This document shows, piece after piece, positions 44,055 through 52,576 of a stretch of 64,000 nucleotides of DNA. Position 1 is the stretch's first letter; every line of letters starts with the position of its first letter. Source of the stretch: JAFNAG01 sp963721405 (GTDB taxonomy: Bacteria; Acidobacteriota; UBA6911); NCBI GenBank assembly GCA_963721405.1, contig CAVRJA010000014.1, positions 868,001 through 932,000 on the forward strand, given 5' to 3'. Under the pieces are notes generated by a model, which made no database searches, had not been told where the DNA came from, and worked only from the letters and a program-made list of their open reading frames with translations. The position numbers and the translations under genes were made by a program.

Positions 44055-44552
44055 GTGGCCGGGGACGGGACAAAAGAGGCGCTGTTCCAGGATGTGGTTG
44101 CGGCGAATCAACGCCGTATTCTGGCCATCGCCCGGAGTTATGCCCATGCCGACGAGTGCCAGGACCTCTGCCAGGAAATCCTGCTCCAGATGTGGCGGGG
44201 GCTCGACGGTTTCCAGGGCAGGTCCGCGCAGTCCACCTGGGTCTACAGGGTCGCGCTGAACACGGCGATCACCTTTCGCAGGAAAAATGGCCGTCGTGTC
44301 GCGCCGGCGTTCCGGCCCGCGGCCGAATCGGTCCCGGAGCCGGTCGCCCCGTCCGACCCGGGAAATGAAGTCCTGATCCTGGAGGAGTTTCTCGGGTCGC
44401 TGTCGGAGATCGATCGGGCGGTATTCCTGCTGTACCTCGAGGATCTCACCTATTGCGAGATTTCCGAGGTCACCGGCCTGACCAAGAGCCACGTGGGCGT
44501 GTCCATTAACCGCCTCAAAAAAACTTTTGCGCAGCGCTACTGCGGAGGTTGA
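44055..44552 (+). CDS. ECF-type RNA polymerase sigma factor
   Basis: 165 residues, GTG start at 44055 (the ATG alternatives would cut region 2). Region 2 is visible as ILAIARSYAHADECQDLCQE then ILLQMWRGLDGFQG, and region 4 as LSEIDRAVFLLYLEDLTYCE then ISEVTGLTKSHVGVSINRLK. No region 1 or 3, as expected for extracytoplasmic-function sigma factors. It redirects RNA polymerase to a small regulon in response to an envelope signal. It is followed after 2 bases by a gene for a small membrane protein, the usual position of its regulator. Confidence 0.93.
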   Translation: MAGDGTKEALFQDVVAANQRRILAIARSYAHADECQDLCQEILLQMWRGLDGFQGRSAQSTWVYRVALNTAITFRRKNGRRVAPAFRPAAESVPEPVAPSDPGNEVLILEEFLGSLSEIDRAVFLLYLEDLTYCEISEVTGLTKSHVGVSINRLKKTFAQRYCGG

Positions 44553-44554
44553 TC

Positions 44555-45148
44555 ATGGAACTCGAAGGATTCAAAGCGGCATGGCAGAATCGTTCCGTGG
44601 AAGGGCACTCCCTCTCCTCGCCGGCAATGATCTCGAGGTCCCGCCGGTTTCTGCGTACGACCGCGATCCACGATCTGCAAAGGTCCGAAGAGCTTTCGCG
44701 GCTCATCTTCAGCCTGCTCTTCGCCCTGGTTGCGATCGGCGGGTCATTGATGGTCCTGCCCTCCCTCTCGGGCCGAATCGCCGCCTGGCTGCTGGCGCTG
44801 GCGCTGGTGGTGGATGGCGCCACAGGGTTGGCGCTCCTGGCCAAACGGTTCGGGGAACCGTCGACGACCTCGATGCTCGACTATATCAGGCGGGAACACC
44901 GCCTCGCGGAAAACCGGCTCCGGTTCGAGCGTTATACTCAGGGGCTCATGTATGTCCTTGCGGCATGCGCCCTGCTGGTGGCTGTCTTCGGCCCGAATGC
45001 GGTGACTCCCCGGGAGAACGCCCTCGACCTGTTGGGGAGATCCGGCGTCGTGACCGCGTTTTTGGCAGTCGTGTGGAGACGGACCAAATCGCGGTCGAGG
45101 GACGTCTGCCGCGAACTCGAGCGATATCTCAACGATCTCGACAAATGA
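44555..45148 (+). CDS. Membrane protein, probable partner of the ECF sigma factor
   Basis: 197 residues from ATG 44555; GGAGG overlaps the end of the sigma gene. A cytoplasmic N-terminal part (MELEGFKAAWQNRSVEG, with an aromatic/charged helix LEGFKAAWQ) is followed by two membrane hairpins: SRLIFSLLFALVAIGGSLMV, GRIAAWLLALALVVDGATG, then TQGLMYVLAACALLVAVFG and a weaker final segment. The zinc anti-sigma motif HxxxCxxC is absent. By position it should control the sigma factor, but sequence alone does not prove anti-sigma activity. Confidence 0.72.
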   Translation: MELEGFKAAWQNRSVEGHSLSSPAMISRSRRFLRTTAIHDLQRSEELSRLIFSLLFALVAIGGSLMVLPSLSGRIAAWLLALALVVDGATGLALLAKRFGEPSTTSMLDYIRREHRLAENRLRFERYTQGLMYVLAACALLVAVFGPNAVTPRENALDLLGRSGVVTAFLAVVWRRTKSRSRDVCRELERYLNDLDK

Positions 45149-45561
45149 CCGCCCGGCACGGTCGAAGATCCTCTTCGGAAACTTAACCTCTCCGGAAACT
45201 GCCCCGACAGTGATTGCGTTTCACAGCCGCGGGCGTCAGCAAGCGGGTGGTTCGCCAGCCCGTCATGCGAATGGATCGAAGCGTTTATGACCCGCTCCCT
45301 CACGGTCGCGGTTCTGTTTGCCATCCCGGTCCTGGCCCGATACCTTGCCGTCGCTCGCATCCAGATCAGAGTTTCCGCGATTGAACTTCTTACCCCCCCG
45401 GCCATGATGCAGCCGAACCATCTACGAAGTCTGGTAGTAGATGCCCGTCAAACCTATGCTGGGGGGTGTTTGCAGTCTTCTGCCGCAACCCCCGGCAGAT
45501 CACAGTAGGTTTGGCAGGGTATCGCGCACAATGTGAACCTCTGAACGGAGCGGAAATACGC
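45149..45561. other. Intergenic region upstream of the TonB-dependent receptor
   Basis: About 410 bases without a supportable gene. Contains the inverted copy of the short repeat (45292-45313) and a related GCGTCAGCAAGCGGGT block at 45227-45248, plus a GGGGGGTGTTTGC stretch near 45460. The receptor promoter presumably lies in the last 100 bases. Confidence 0.45.
45292..45313. repeat. Short intergenic repeat, copy 2 (inverted)
   Basis: Starts CCGCTCCCTCACGGTCGCGG, the reverse complement of copy 1 at 43013-43034 apart from two positions. Confidence 0.5.
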
Positions 45562-48309
45562 ATGCGTCTCATAGTCCGGCAGCTATATTTTCCTTTTTTG
45601 CTTCTGATCACGTTATCGGTTCAACCGCTATCCTCCAGCCTGGCGCAGGAACGCACGCAGGCGCCGCGGGGAACCATCACGGGGACGGTGAAAGACCTCA
45701 GTAACGCGCTCGTCTCACGCGCAAAGGTTTTTCTGCTCAATTCCAGCCAGGCGACGCTGCGGGCGACGGAGACCGATGGGGAAGGGAAGTTCCGCATCGA
45801 GGACGTGCCGACCGGCGCCTATGAAATTCTGGTGTCCCGCGAAGGATTCACTCCTGAACGACGGGCGGTGGCCGTCACGGCAGGCAACCCGGTCGACCTG
45901 GCGATTATTCTCTCGGTGCGGCAAATCACTGAGCTGATCACCGTCACGGCCGAAACCGGCGCCGCCAGGGACAAGGACCTGGTTACGCAGCAGGTCAATG
46001 TGATCCCGGATACCGTCCTGGCGCAACGCACCACGGCCGTTCTTGCCCAGGTCGCGGACGAGGAAGTCGGCATTTCGCTTCAGCGCACCAGCCCGACGAT
46101 CGGCTCGGTAATGGTCCGCGGCCTGACCGAGGTCGGCGTCTACATCGATGGGGTGCGGTACACGAATTCCACACAGCGGGGCGGCATCAACACCTTCTTC
46201 AATCTCAACGATGCGACCAGCCTGGATGCCGTGGAAGTTTTGCGCGGTCCCAACACCGCCCAGTATGGATCGGACTCGCTCGGCGGCACCGTGCAACTCC
46301 TTACCAGGCAGCCGGCGCTCGGTTTTGCACAGCCGGAGGTCCATGGGGAGGTCAACACCTTCTTCAACAGCGCCGATCTCTCGAGCGGGGGCAACACGCT
46401 CGTGACTTACGGCACCCGGCGGCTGGGCATCCTGGCCAATGTTACGGGCCGTCGCGTCAACACGCTGCGCCCCGGGGGCGGCATCGACGGCCACTCTGCA
46501 ATCACGCGATTTCTGGGCCTCTCTTCCAACGTCATGGGATCGTCCAGGCTGCCCGACACGGCGTTCACGCAATACGGCGGAACGATCAAACTGAATTTTA
46601 TGCCCACGTCGGACCAGAACATCAGCTTTCATTACCAGCGTGGCCAGCAGGACGGCGGCAAGCGATACGACCAGTTGCTGGGAGGGGACGGCAACCTGGT
46701 GGCCGATCTGCGCAACCTGATGCTCGATTTCGTTTACGGACGCTACTACAAGCTGCGGGCGGGTTTCTTCGACAGCTTCACCGCGACCGCCTCCTACAAC
46801 AGCCAGCGCGAGGAGCGCGTCAATCAAGGCGGCAACGGCAACCCGCTGGCCGCCATCACCCACGATAAGGAACGCACCAGCACCTATGGGGCCAGCTTCT
46901 ATGTCGACAAGCAGTCGTTCGGGCGCAACAGCTTCCTGTTCGGGGGTGATTTTTATCGCGATCACGTGAATGCGCCCTCGTACTCATTCGACCCGTCCAC
47001 CGGCGCAGTCACGCTGGTGAGGCCCCGTGTGCCTAATGGGGCGCGCTACATCCTGGCGGGAGCCTATGCCCAGGACGCCTTCGACCTGATTCCGAAGCGT
47101 CTGCGGTTGAGCGGGGCGTTGCGATACAACGTCGGCTCGTATCTGTCCAGGGCCGAAAACAGTCCGCTGGTGAACGGGCAGCCGCTCTTCCCCGACGATT
47201 CCCTGCGCGTCGCCGATTTTTCGGGCCGCATCGGAATGGTGTTGACGCTGACTGACGGGTTCAACCTGGCGGCAAACTACAGTCGCGGCTTCCGCGCCCC
47301 CAACATCACGAGCCTCGGCTCGACCGGCCTGGTCGGCGTGGGTTACCAGGTGGCCACCAGCGACGTCGCGGGACTCGGCGCGACGATCGGCACCAGCGCG
47401 GACGACAGCGCCGTTTCGACCGGCATCGCGGTGGAGCCGCTGCGGTCGGAAATCAGCAACAACTATGAGGTGGGCCTTCGCTTCCGCAACCGGCGCTTCG
47501 AGACGGACTTGACCGGTTTCCTGATCGAGTACGGCAATACAATTGTGCGGCAGACTCTGATTCTGCCCTCCGGGGCAGTCGGCCTTCGCCTGGGCAGCCA
47601 GGTGATCGAGCGCCAGAGCGCCAGCGGAGCGGTCTTTGTGCCACTTTCCTCTTCCCCCGTGCTGGTACAGGCCAACTTCGGCGGGACGCGGTTGTACGGC
47701 GCCGAATATTCCCTGGAAATCCGCCTGAACGACTCGTGGTCGCTTGGCGGAAATTACAGCTATGTGCGCGCGGAAGACAAAGCGACCGGCCAGCCGCCAA
47801 ACCTGGGAGGCGGGGGCCTGCCGCCGCAGAGCGGCCTGGTGCGTCTGCGCTTCCAGCCGGCGGGCAAGCGCTATTGGGTCGAAGCCTACTCGACGCTTGC
47901 GGGCAGGCAGGACCGCCTCTCCTCACTCGATCTTTCGGACCGGCGCACCGGCGCCGCCCGTTCACGAACGAACATCCAGAATTTCTTCCGCCGCGGCGCC
48001 TGCGTCTACGGTCTGACAACGCCGGGTGCGGATGGGAAGTGCGGTTCCAGCGGCGGCACGCTGATCGCCACCGGCGAAACGCTGGCCCAGGTGCAGAACC
48101 GCGTCCTTGGGAGCGCCTCTTCGGCCCCGTTGTTTACGGCGATCCCCGGGTACGGCCTGATCAGCCTGCGCGGCGGTCTTGCCTTCAAAGAAAGGCACGA
48201 AATCACGCTCGAATTCAAGAACATTGGGGACAAGAGCCATCGCGCTCCCGGTTGGGGCGTGGATGGACCCGGACGCAGCGTGACGGCGCACTACCGCGTG
48301 CGGTTCTGA
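45562..48309 (+). CDS. TonB-dependent outer-membrane receptor with N-terminal carboxypeptidase-regulatory domain
   Basis: 915 residues from ATG 45562, which gives a signal peptide (FPFLLLITLSVQPLSSSLAQ); frames further upstream only extend it artificially. Domain order: CarboxypepD_reg-like beta-sandwich at about 35-115 (GTITGTVKDLSNALVSRAKV, DVPTGAYEILVSREGFTPER), plug domain about 140-250 (ADEEVGISLQRTSPTIGSVM, VRGLTEVGVYIDGV, VEVLRGPNTAQYGSDSLGG), then the 22-strand barrel ending HYRVRF with the terminal Phe needed for BAM assembly. It imports a bulky nutrient using TonB energy; substrate unknown. No SusD-like lipoprotein is adjacent. Confidence 0.94.
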   Translation: MRLIVRQLYFPFLLLITLSVQPLSSSLAQERTQAPRGTITGTVKDLSNALVSRAKVFLLNSSQATLRATETDGEGKFRIEDVPTGAYEILVSREGFTPERRAVAVTAGNPVDLAIILSVRQITELITVTAETGAARDKDLVTQQVNVIPDTVLAQRTTAVLAQVADEEVGISLQRTSPTIGSVMVRGLTEVGVYIDGVRYTNSTQRGGINTFFNLNDATSLDAVEVLRGPNTAQYGSDSLGGTVQLLTRQPALGFAQPEVHGEVNTFFNSADLSSGGNTLVTYGTRRLGILANVTGRRVNTLRPGGGIDGHSAITRFLGLSSNVMGSSRLPDTAFTQYGGTIKLNFMPTSDQNISFHYQRGQQDGGKRYDQLLGGDGNLVADLRNLMLDFVYGRYYKLRAGFFDSFTATASYNSQREERVNQGGNGNPLAAITHDKERTSTYGASFYVDKQSFGRNSFLFGGDFYRDHVNAPSYSFDPSTGAVTLVRPRVPNGARYILAGAYAQDAFDLIPKRLRLSGALRYNVGSYLSRAENSPLVNGQPLFPDDSLRVADFSGRIGMVLTLTDGFNLAANYSRGFRAPNITSLGSTGLVGVGYQVATSDVAGLGATIGTSADDSAVSTGIAVEPLRSEISNNYEVGLRFRNRRFETDLTGFLIEYGNTIVRQTLILPSGAVGLRLGSQVIERQSASGAVFVPLSSSPVLVQANFGGTRLYGAEYSLEIRLNDSWSLGGNYSYVRAEDKATGQPPNLGGGGLPPQSGLVRLRFQPAGKRYWVEAYSTLAGRQDRLSSLDLSDRRTGAARSRTNIQNFFRRGACVYGLTTPGADGKCGSSGGTLIATGETLAQVQNRVLGSASSAPLFTAIPGYGLISLRGGLAFKERHEITLEFKNIGDKSHRAPGWGVDGPGRSVTAHYRVRF

Positions 48310-48311
48310 GG

Positions 48312-48812
48312 TTACGGAACGGGGAGCTTTTCGGCCGCGTTAGGTGCGAGGTATATCAGCTCGCGTCCCTTGTGGTGTGAATCCACAAGAGTGCCGACGC
48401 ACATGCCCGCCAGGCCGAACAGGACGCTGCCGAATGCGATGAAACCCGCCCTGTCGCGGTGGTTGATCTCCGGCGAGGCGGCGGCAGCCAGGAGGGCGGC
48501 GGCGACTCCCGCAGACAGGCCGATGACCGCCCCGTTGAACAGGCGGTCTTCATACTTCTCGGCGGTAATGCTCTCCACCTCGGATTTGCGGATGCGCCTC
48601 GGGTTCCCGCTCGTATCCACGACCAGCAGCATTTCCCGGTCGGAACTGATGTAGGTGCACTCCATCCGTTCGCCATTGGCCGCCTTCAGGATTATAGGGG
48701 TCCCGGAAGACATCAGGTCGACTTTCTGCCATTTGCCGCGGATCACTTCGGCGGCTTCCGAGGAACAAGCCAGAAGCAGGATGGTCATTGCCGCCGACAG
48801 CGTTTTCCGCAC
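48312..48812 (-). CDS. Small exported or membrane protein of unknown function
   Basis: 166 residues from GTG 48812 (KTLSAAMTILLLACSSEAAE as signal or lipoprotein-like leader; GGGG lies upstream). A soluble part with KVDLMSSGTPIILKAANGER, SDREMLLVVDTSGNPRRIRK and SEVESITAEKYEDRL resembles small beta-barrel modules of proteins that link a membrane to an RNA-like or Sm-like fold; this is only an impression. Two membrane segments (NGAVIGLSAGVAAALLAAAA and GFIAFGSVLFGLAGMCVGTL) follow. Convergent with the receptor gene, 2 bases apart. The longer open frame upstream runs through the heptamer array and is not coding. Confidence 0.65.
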   Translation of the reverse strand: MRKTLSAAMTILLLACSSEAAEVIRGKWQKVDLMSSGTPIILKAANGERMECTYISSDREMLLVVDTSGNPRRIRKSEVESITAEKYEDRLFNGAVIGLSAGVAAALLAAAASPEINHRDRAGFIAFGSVLFGLAGMCVGTLVDSHHKGRELIYLAPNAAEKLPVP

Positions 48813-48894
48813 AACCGTCCCCCCTGAGGCGCCGCGAAGACGCCGCCTGCATTCCAATGCTACCACATCTGCGCCCCGGTCCGCCCGCCCGCTC

Positions 48895-48978
48895 GGGTGT
48901 CGGGTGCCGGGGATCAGGTGCTGGGTGTTGGGTGCCGGGTGTTGGGTGCTTGGTGCCGGGTGTTGGGTGTTGGGGGCA
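48895..48978. repeat. Period-7 degenerate array, left arm (12 units)
   Basis: Twelve heptamers in register (GGGTGTC, GGGTGCC, AGGTGCT, GGGTGTT and similar), pointing opposite to the array at 49304-49352. The 325-base segment between the two arms holds a different GC-rich palindrome. Confidence 0.78.
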
Positions 48979-49011
48979 TAAGAGTGTGTCGAATGGTTGA
49001 TCCACGTCTGA

Positions 49012-49142
49012 CGAGGCCCGAAGGGCCGGCAGTGCATAGGCCCGGCCGTCAGGCCGGGATAAGGATAACGAGGCAATTAGCGCCGAAGGTGCGGCACAAA
49101 ATGTCCGGAAGTGCATTGAATGTGCCGGCCCTTCAGGCCTCG
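49012..49142. repeat. GC-rich palindromic block between the two heptamer arrays
   Basis: CGAGGCCCGAAGGGCCGGCA (49012-49031) is mirrored at 49123-49142 with one mismatch. Between them lie GGCCCGGCCGTCAGGCCGGG and GCGCCGAAGGTGCGGC hairpins. No gene. Occupies the divergent promoter region of the polymerase gene. Confidence 0.55.
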
Positions 49143-49303
49143 CTCTCCAGCGTGCCCGAACCCCGCGCTGACGCGCGGGGCGCTTCAATGCCGGCGCTTC
49201 GCGCATCCCCCCAGCTTGCATCTCAACCGTTGCCTACCCCTCATCAGCCCGACGCCTCGCGTCGACCATCTAATCCCCGTATCTCAAGCTGGTCCGACTC
49301 CCC

Positions 49304-49352
49304 AACCCCTGTCCCCCAACACCTGACACCCGGCACCCAACACCCGGCGCCT
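49304..49352. repeat. Period-7 degenerate array, right arm (7 units)
   Basis: AACCCCT, GTCCCCC, AACACCT, GACACCC, GGCACCC, AACACCC, GGCGCCT, in strict register, ending 45 bases before the polymerase start codon. Confidence 0.75.
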
Positions 49353-49397
49353 CCGCGGCGATGATCCTTGGTAATATTGGTGGTACAGGAGCGGCGG

Positions 49398-51722
49398 ATG
49401 CAGCGGGGGTTTGTTCTCCAGAGCACATACAGGATCGAAGGCGGCAAGCCGGTCGTGCTGGTTTACGGCAAGCTGGAATCGGGCCAATCCTTCCTGATCC
49501 GGGACATGCGGCAACTGCCTTACTTCCATGTCCGGCGGGACGACGCGGAGCGCGTGCGGGCGCTGGGGGCGCACATCGTCGAAGGCGAAAATTTGCGGAA
49601 TACGCTCCGGGGCGAACCTGCCGTCCGGGTCGCGGCCCGAGAGCCCCGCGAAATTCCGCCGCTGAGGGAAAAGCTGGCGGCGAGCGGCATCGAGTGTTTT
49701 GAAGCGGACGTCCCGTTTGCCACGCGCTATCTCATTGACCGCGGGATCCGCGGCGCACTCGAAATCGACGGGAATTCCGTAAGGGACGAGGGCGCGGGTG
49801 TGGGCGCCGTCTTCGAGAATCCCGAACTGCGCCCGGCCGACTGGTCGCCCCGTCTCTCAATCCTGTCCTTCGATATCGAGACCAACCCGCAGGCCGATCG
49901 CCTTCTCTCGATCGCCCTCGCCGGCTGCGGCGTTGCCGAAGTGATGCTCTTCACTCCGAAGGGCTACTCGACCGCTCCGGGAGCGGTTCCGTTTGCGAGC
50001 GAGAAAGCGCTTCTCGAGGCATTCGTGCGCCGCGTGAGCGAACTGGACCCCGACGTCATCACCGGCTGGAACGTCGTCGACTTCGACCTCGCCGTGCTCG
50101 CGAGAATCGGCGAACGCCTGGCAGTCCCGATCGCAATCGGGCGAGGTCCAGAGCCGTTGCGCCTGCGGTCTTCGAACTTTGCTCGTGCCCGGAACCAGGC
50201 GATCGTCACGGGAAGAATCGTGCTGGACGGAATCGAGTTGCTGCGCGGGGCCTTTATCCGCCTCGAGAGCTACTCGCTGGATGCGGCCGCGCGGGAGATC
50301 CTCGGCAAGGGAAAGACCGTCACCGGCCACGACCGCTCCGCTGAAATTGTCAGGATGTTCAAGGAGGACCGGGCGCGACTGGTCGAATACAATCTCAACG
50401 ATGCCCGCCTGGTGCTGGAAATCCTGGACGAGCTGAACCTGGTGCAACTGGCCGTTGAGCGCAGCCGCCTCACGGGCATGCCTCCGGACCGTGTCGCTGC
50501 CAGCATCGCGTCCTTTGATTTTCTCTATCTCTCGGCCCTGTCGAGCCGGGGCGTGGTGGCGCCGACGACCGACCCATCGGGTCCATGGGACACGCCGACC
50601 AGCGGCGGGCACGTGCTCGACCCGCTCCCCGGCCTGTACCGCAACGTTCTCGTTTTCGACTTCAGAAGCCTGTACCCGAGCATCATCCGGACCTTTCAGA
50701 TCGATCCGCTGGGCTACCTGCCTTCGCCCCAACCCGGCGACGACCCGATCGTCGCCCCAAACGGCGCGGCTTTCCGCCGGAGCAAGGGCATCCTGCCGGC
50801 GATCCTGGATGATCTGGTTCCCCGGCGCGCCAAAGCGGTGGCGGCGGGGGATAAGGTCGCCGGCCATGCCATCAAGATCCTGATGAACTCGTTCTACGGA
50901 GTGCTCGGAACACCGGCCTGCAGATTCGCTTCGCCCGCGCTGGCCAACGCCATCACCGGATTCGGGCGTGAACTGCTCCTGTGGTCCAGGAACCGGCTCG
51001 AAAGTTACGGCTACAAGGTGCTCTATGGCGACACGGACAGCCTGTTCGCCCTCTCCGGGCTGGAAGACCGCGGGGAAGCTCGCAGCCTGGGTCCGCGCCT
51101 TGCCTCCCGTCTCAACCGGGATCTGTCCGAGCACATCCGCAGCACGTGGCGGGTGGAGAGCCGTCTGGAACTCCGGTTCGAAAAAATGTTCCTCCGGTTC
51201 CTGCTTCCCGCCGTCCGCCACGGCACCGCCGGCGCCAGAAAGCGATATGCCGGCCTCGTGGAGGATAACGGCAGGGAGGAAGTGGTATTCACCGGCATGG
51301 AAGCCGTTCGGCGCGACTGGACCGGCCTGGCCCGGCGGATCCAGCGCGAAATTTATCTGCGCCTGTTCACCGACCGCCCCGTGATCGAGTTCCTGCGCGA
51401 GATCGTGAAAGGCCTGCGCGCCGGACGATTCGATGATCAGCTGATTTACCGCAAGGCGGTCCGGAAAGACCTCGACGCCTATGTCGCCTCTACTCCGCCG
51501 CACGTCGCCGCGGCCCGCAAGTCGTCCGGCAGGCAAGGCTCCGTGGTTGCCTATGTCATAACCGTCAAAGGACCCGAACCGGCGGACGAGCGTCGTTCGG
51601 CGATCGATTACGAACACTACGTGCAAAAGCAGGTCAGGGCGGTGTCGGAGCCGGTGCTGGCCCTCCTCGATCTCGACTTCAACCGCGTAATCGGCGACGA
51701 CACCCAACTGAAGCTCTTCTAA
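49398..51722 (+). CDS. polB: Family-B DNA polymerase (DNA polymerase II type)
   Basis: 774 residues from ATG 49398, with GGAG 7 bases upstream; close to the 783 residues of E. coli Pol II. The N-terminal domain (RGFVLQSTYRIEGGKPVVLV) precedes a 3'-5' exonuclease with Exo I SILSFDIETNPQ and Exo II DVITGWNVVDFDLAVL. The polymerase domain shows motif A VFDFRSLYPSIIRTF, motif B KILMNSFYGVLGT and motif C YGDTDSLFAL, plus the KKRYA-like block RKRYAGLV. Pol II acts in replication restart and lesion bypass, usually SOS-induced; no LexA box could be identified in the repeat-filled upstream region. An inactive-domain variant can be excluded because all catalytic Asp residues are present. Confidence 0.94.
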   Translation: MQRGFVLQSTYRIEGGKPVVLVYGKLESGQSFLIRDMRQLPYFHVRRDDAERVRALGAHIVEGENLRNTLRGEPAVRVAAREPREIPPLREKLAASGIECFEADVPFATRYLIDRGIRGALEIDGNSVRDEGAGVGAVFENPELRPADWSPRLSILSFDIETNPQADRLLSIALAGCGVAEVMLFTPKGYSTAPGAVPFASEKALLEAFVRRVSELDPDVITGWNVVDFDLAVLARIGERLAVPIAIGRGPEPLRLRSSNFARARNQAIVTGRIVLDGIELLRGAFIRLESYSLDAAAREILGKGKTVTGHDRSAEIVRMFKEDRARLVEYNLNDARLVLEILDELNLVQLAVERSRLTGMPPDRVAASIASFDFLYLSALSSRGVVAPTTDPSGPWDTPTSGGHVLDPLPGLYRNVLVFDFRSLYPSIIRTFQIDPLGYLPSPQPGDDPIVAPNGAAFRRSKGILPAILDDLVPRRAKAVAAGDKVAGHAIKILMNSFYGVLGTPACRFASPALANAITGFGRELLLWSRNRLESYGYKVLYGDTDSLFALSGLEDRGEARSLGPRLASRLNRDLSEHIRSTWRVESRLELRFEKMFLRFLLPAVRHGTAGARKRYAGLVEDNGREEVVFTGMEAVRRDWTGLARRIQREIYLRLFTDRPVIEFLREIVKGLRAGRFDDQLIYRKAVRKDLDAYVASTPPHVAAARKSSGRQGSVVAYVITVKGPEPADERRSAIDYEHYVQKQVRAVSEPVLALLDLDFNRVIGDDTQLKLF

Positions 51723-51751
51723 TTCGGGGGACAGGCTACTCAACTCCCGAA

Positions 51752-52576
51752 TTGCGTGGTTTTTGTCGCCCTTGTTCGTGTAATTTGTTCTTCCACAGCC
51801 AGAACTTCGACTGGCGCGCGCTGGACCACATCCACGAACTCGGCTTGCGGATCAACAACGGTCAGGTCGCTACTGCCTACGGGGATGTTTCCAATCTTGA
51901 TTGGCGCCTCGCGTCACTCAAACCCGAAGAAATCAAAGCCTTCTCCCTTCCCCGCAAGACATACGGGACGTCCATCCGTGTCGCCGGGACTGCGGGAGAT
52001 GTGGCCGTTCTGTTCCCGACGTTCAGCCCTCTTAACTGGATCCCGGACTCCGCGTTGTGGGACGAACGGGCCATGGTCGCCCTGATGGACGGGGCGCAGC
52101 GTGCCCTGACACTGCAGTTCCTCTCCTACTCCCCCCTCGGCCGGCAGGGCGACAGGTATGCTGCCATCGACGATGCGATCCGGCGCGCCGCGAAGCGCGG
52201 TGTGAAGGTCCGGATGATCGTGTCGGACTGGGAAAAGGGATCCCCCGCGGTATCCGCCCTGAAGGAACTGGCCGCCATCCCCAACGTCGAGGTGACATTC
52301 ACCGCGATCCCCGAGTGGACCGGCGGTTACATTTCGTTCGCGCGCGTGGAGCACTGCAAATACATGGTCGCCGACGGCAAGAAGTTCTGGCTTGGGACGA
52401 GCAACTGTGAGAGGAGCTACTATTACGGTTCCCGCAACCTGGGCATCGTTTGTGCGAGCCGGCAACTGGCGGGCAAGCTGGCGGAGATCTTCCTGAAGAG
52501 CTGGAACAGCCCATACAAAGAGCTGATCACGCAGAACGGCGAATATGCCCCGCGGGAGCACGGAGAAAAGAAGTAG
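51752..52576 (+). pseudogene. Phospholipase D-like protein lacking its first half
   Basis: The frame enters a PLD-superfamily protein in the middle: HSQNFDWRALDHIHELGLRI is the end of the first HKD motif (normally preceded by HxKxxxxD and GSQN), after which the second half is complete, with the motif EHCKYMVADGKKFWLGTSN (HxK-x4-D-x6-GTSN). The approximately 150 residues carrying the first HxK are missing; before 51790 the reading is unrelated and has only a TTG start. Since two HKD motifs form one active site, this product should be inactive alone unless it dimerises. It begins 29 bases after the polymerase stop, so a deletion up to the polymerase gene is likely. Confidence 0.75.

Noticed and set aside
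44527..45186. 219-codon forward frame over the sigma-factor partner gene
   Set aside because: It is out of frame with the membrane protein that has a ribosome site and hydrophobic segments; composition is that of a shadow frame.
48813..49076. Extension of the 48.3-kb protein through the heptamer array
   Set aside because: The extra residues (HPAPSTQHPAPNTQ) are translated repeat; GTG 48812 with a leader peptide is the better start.
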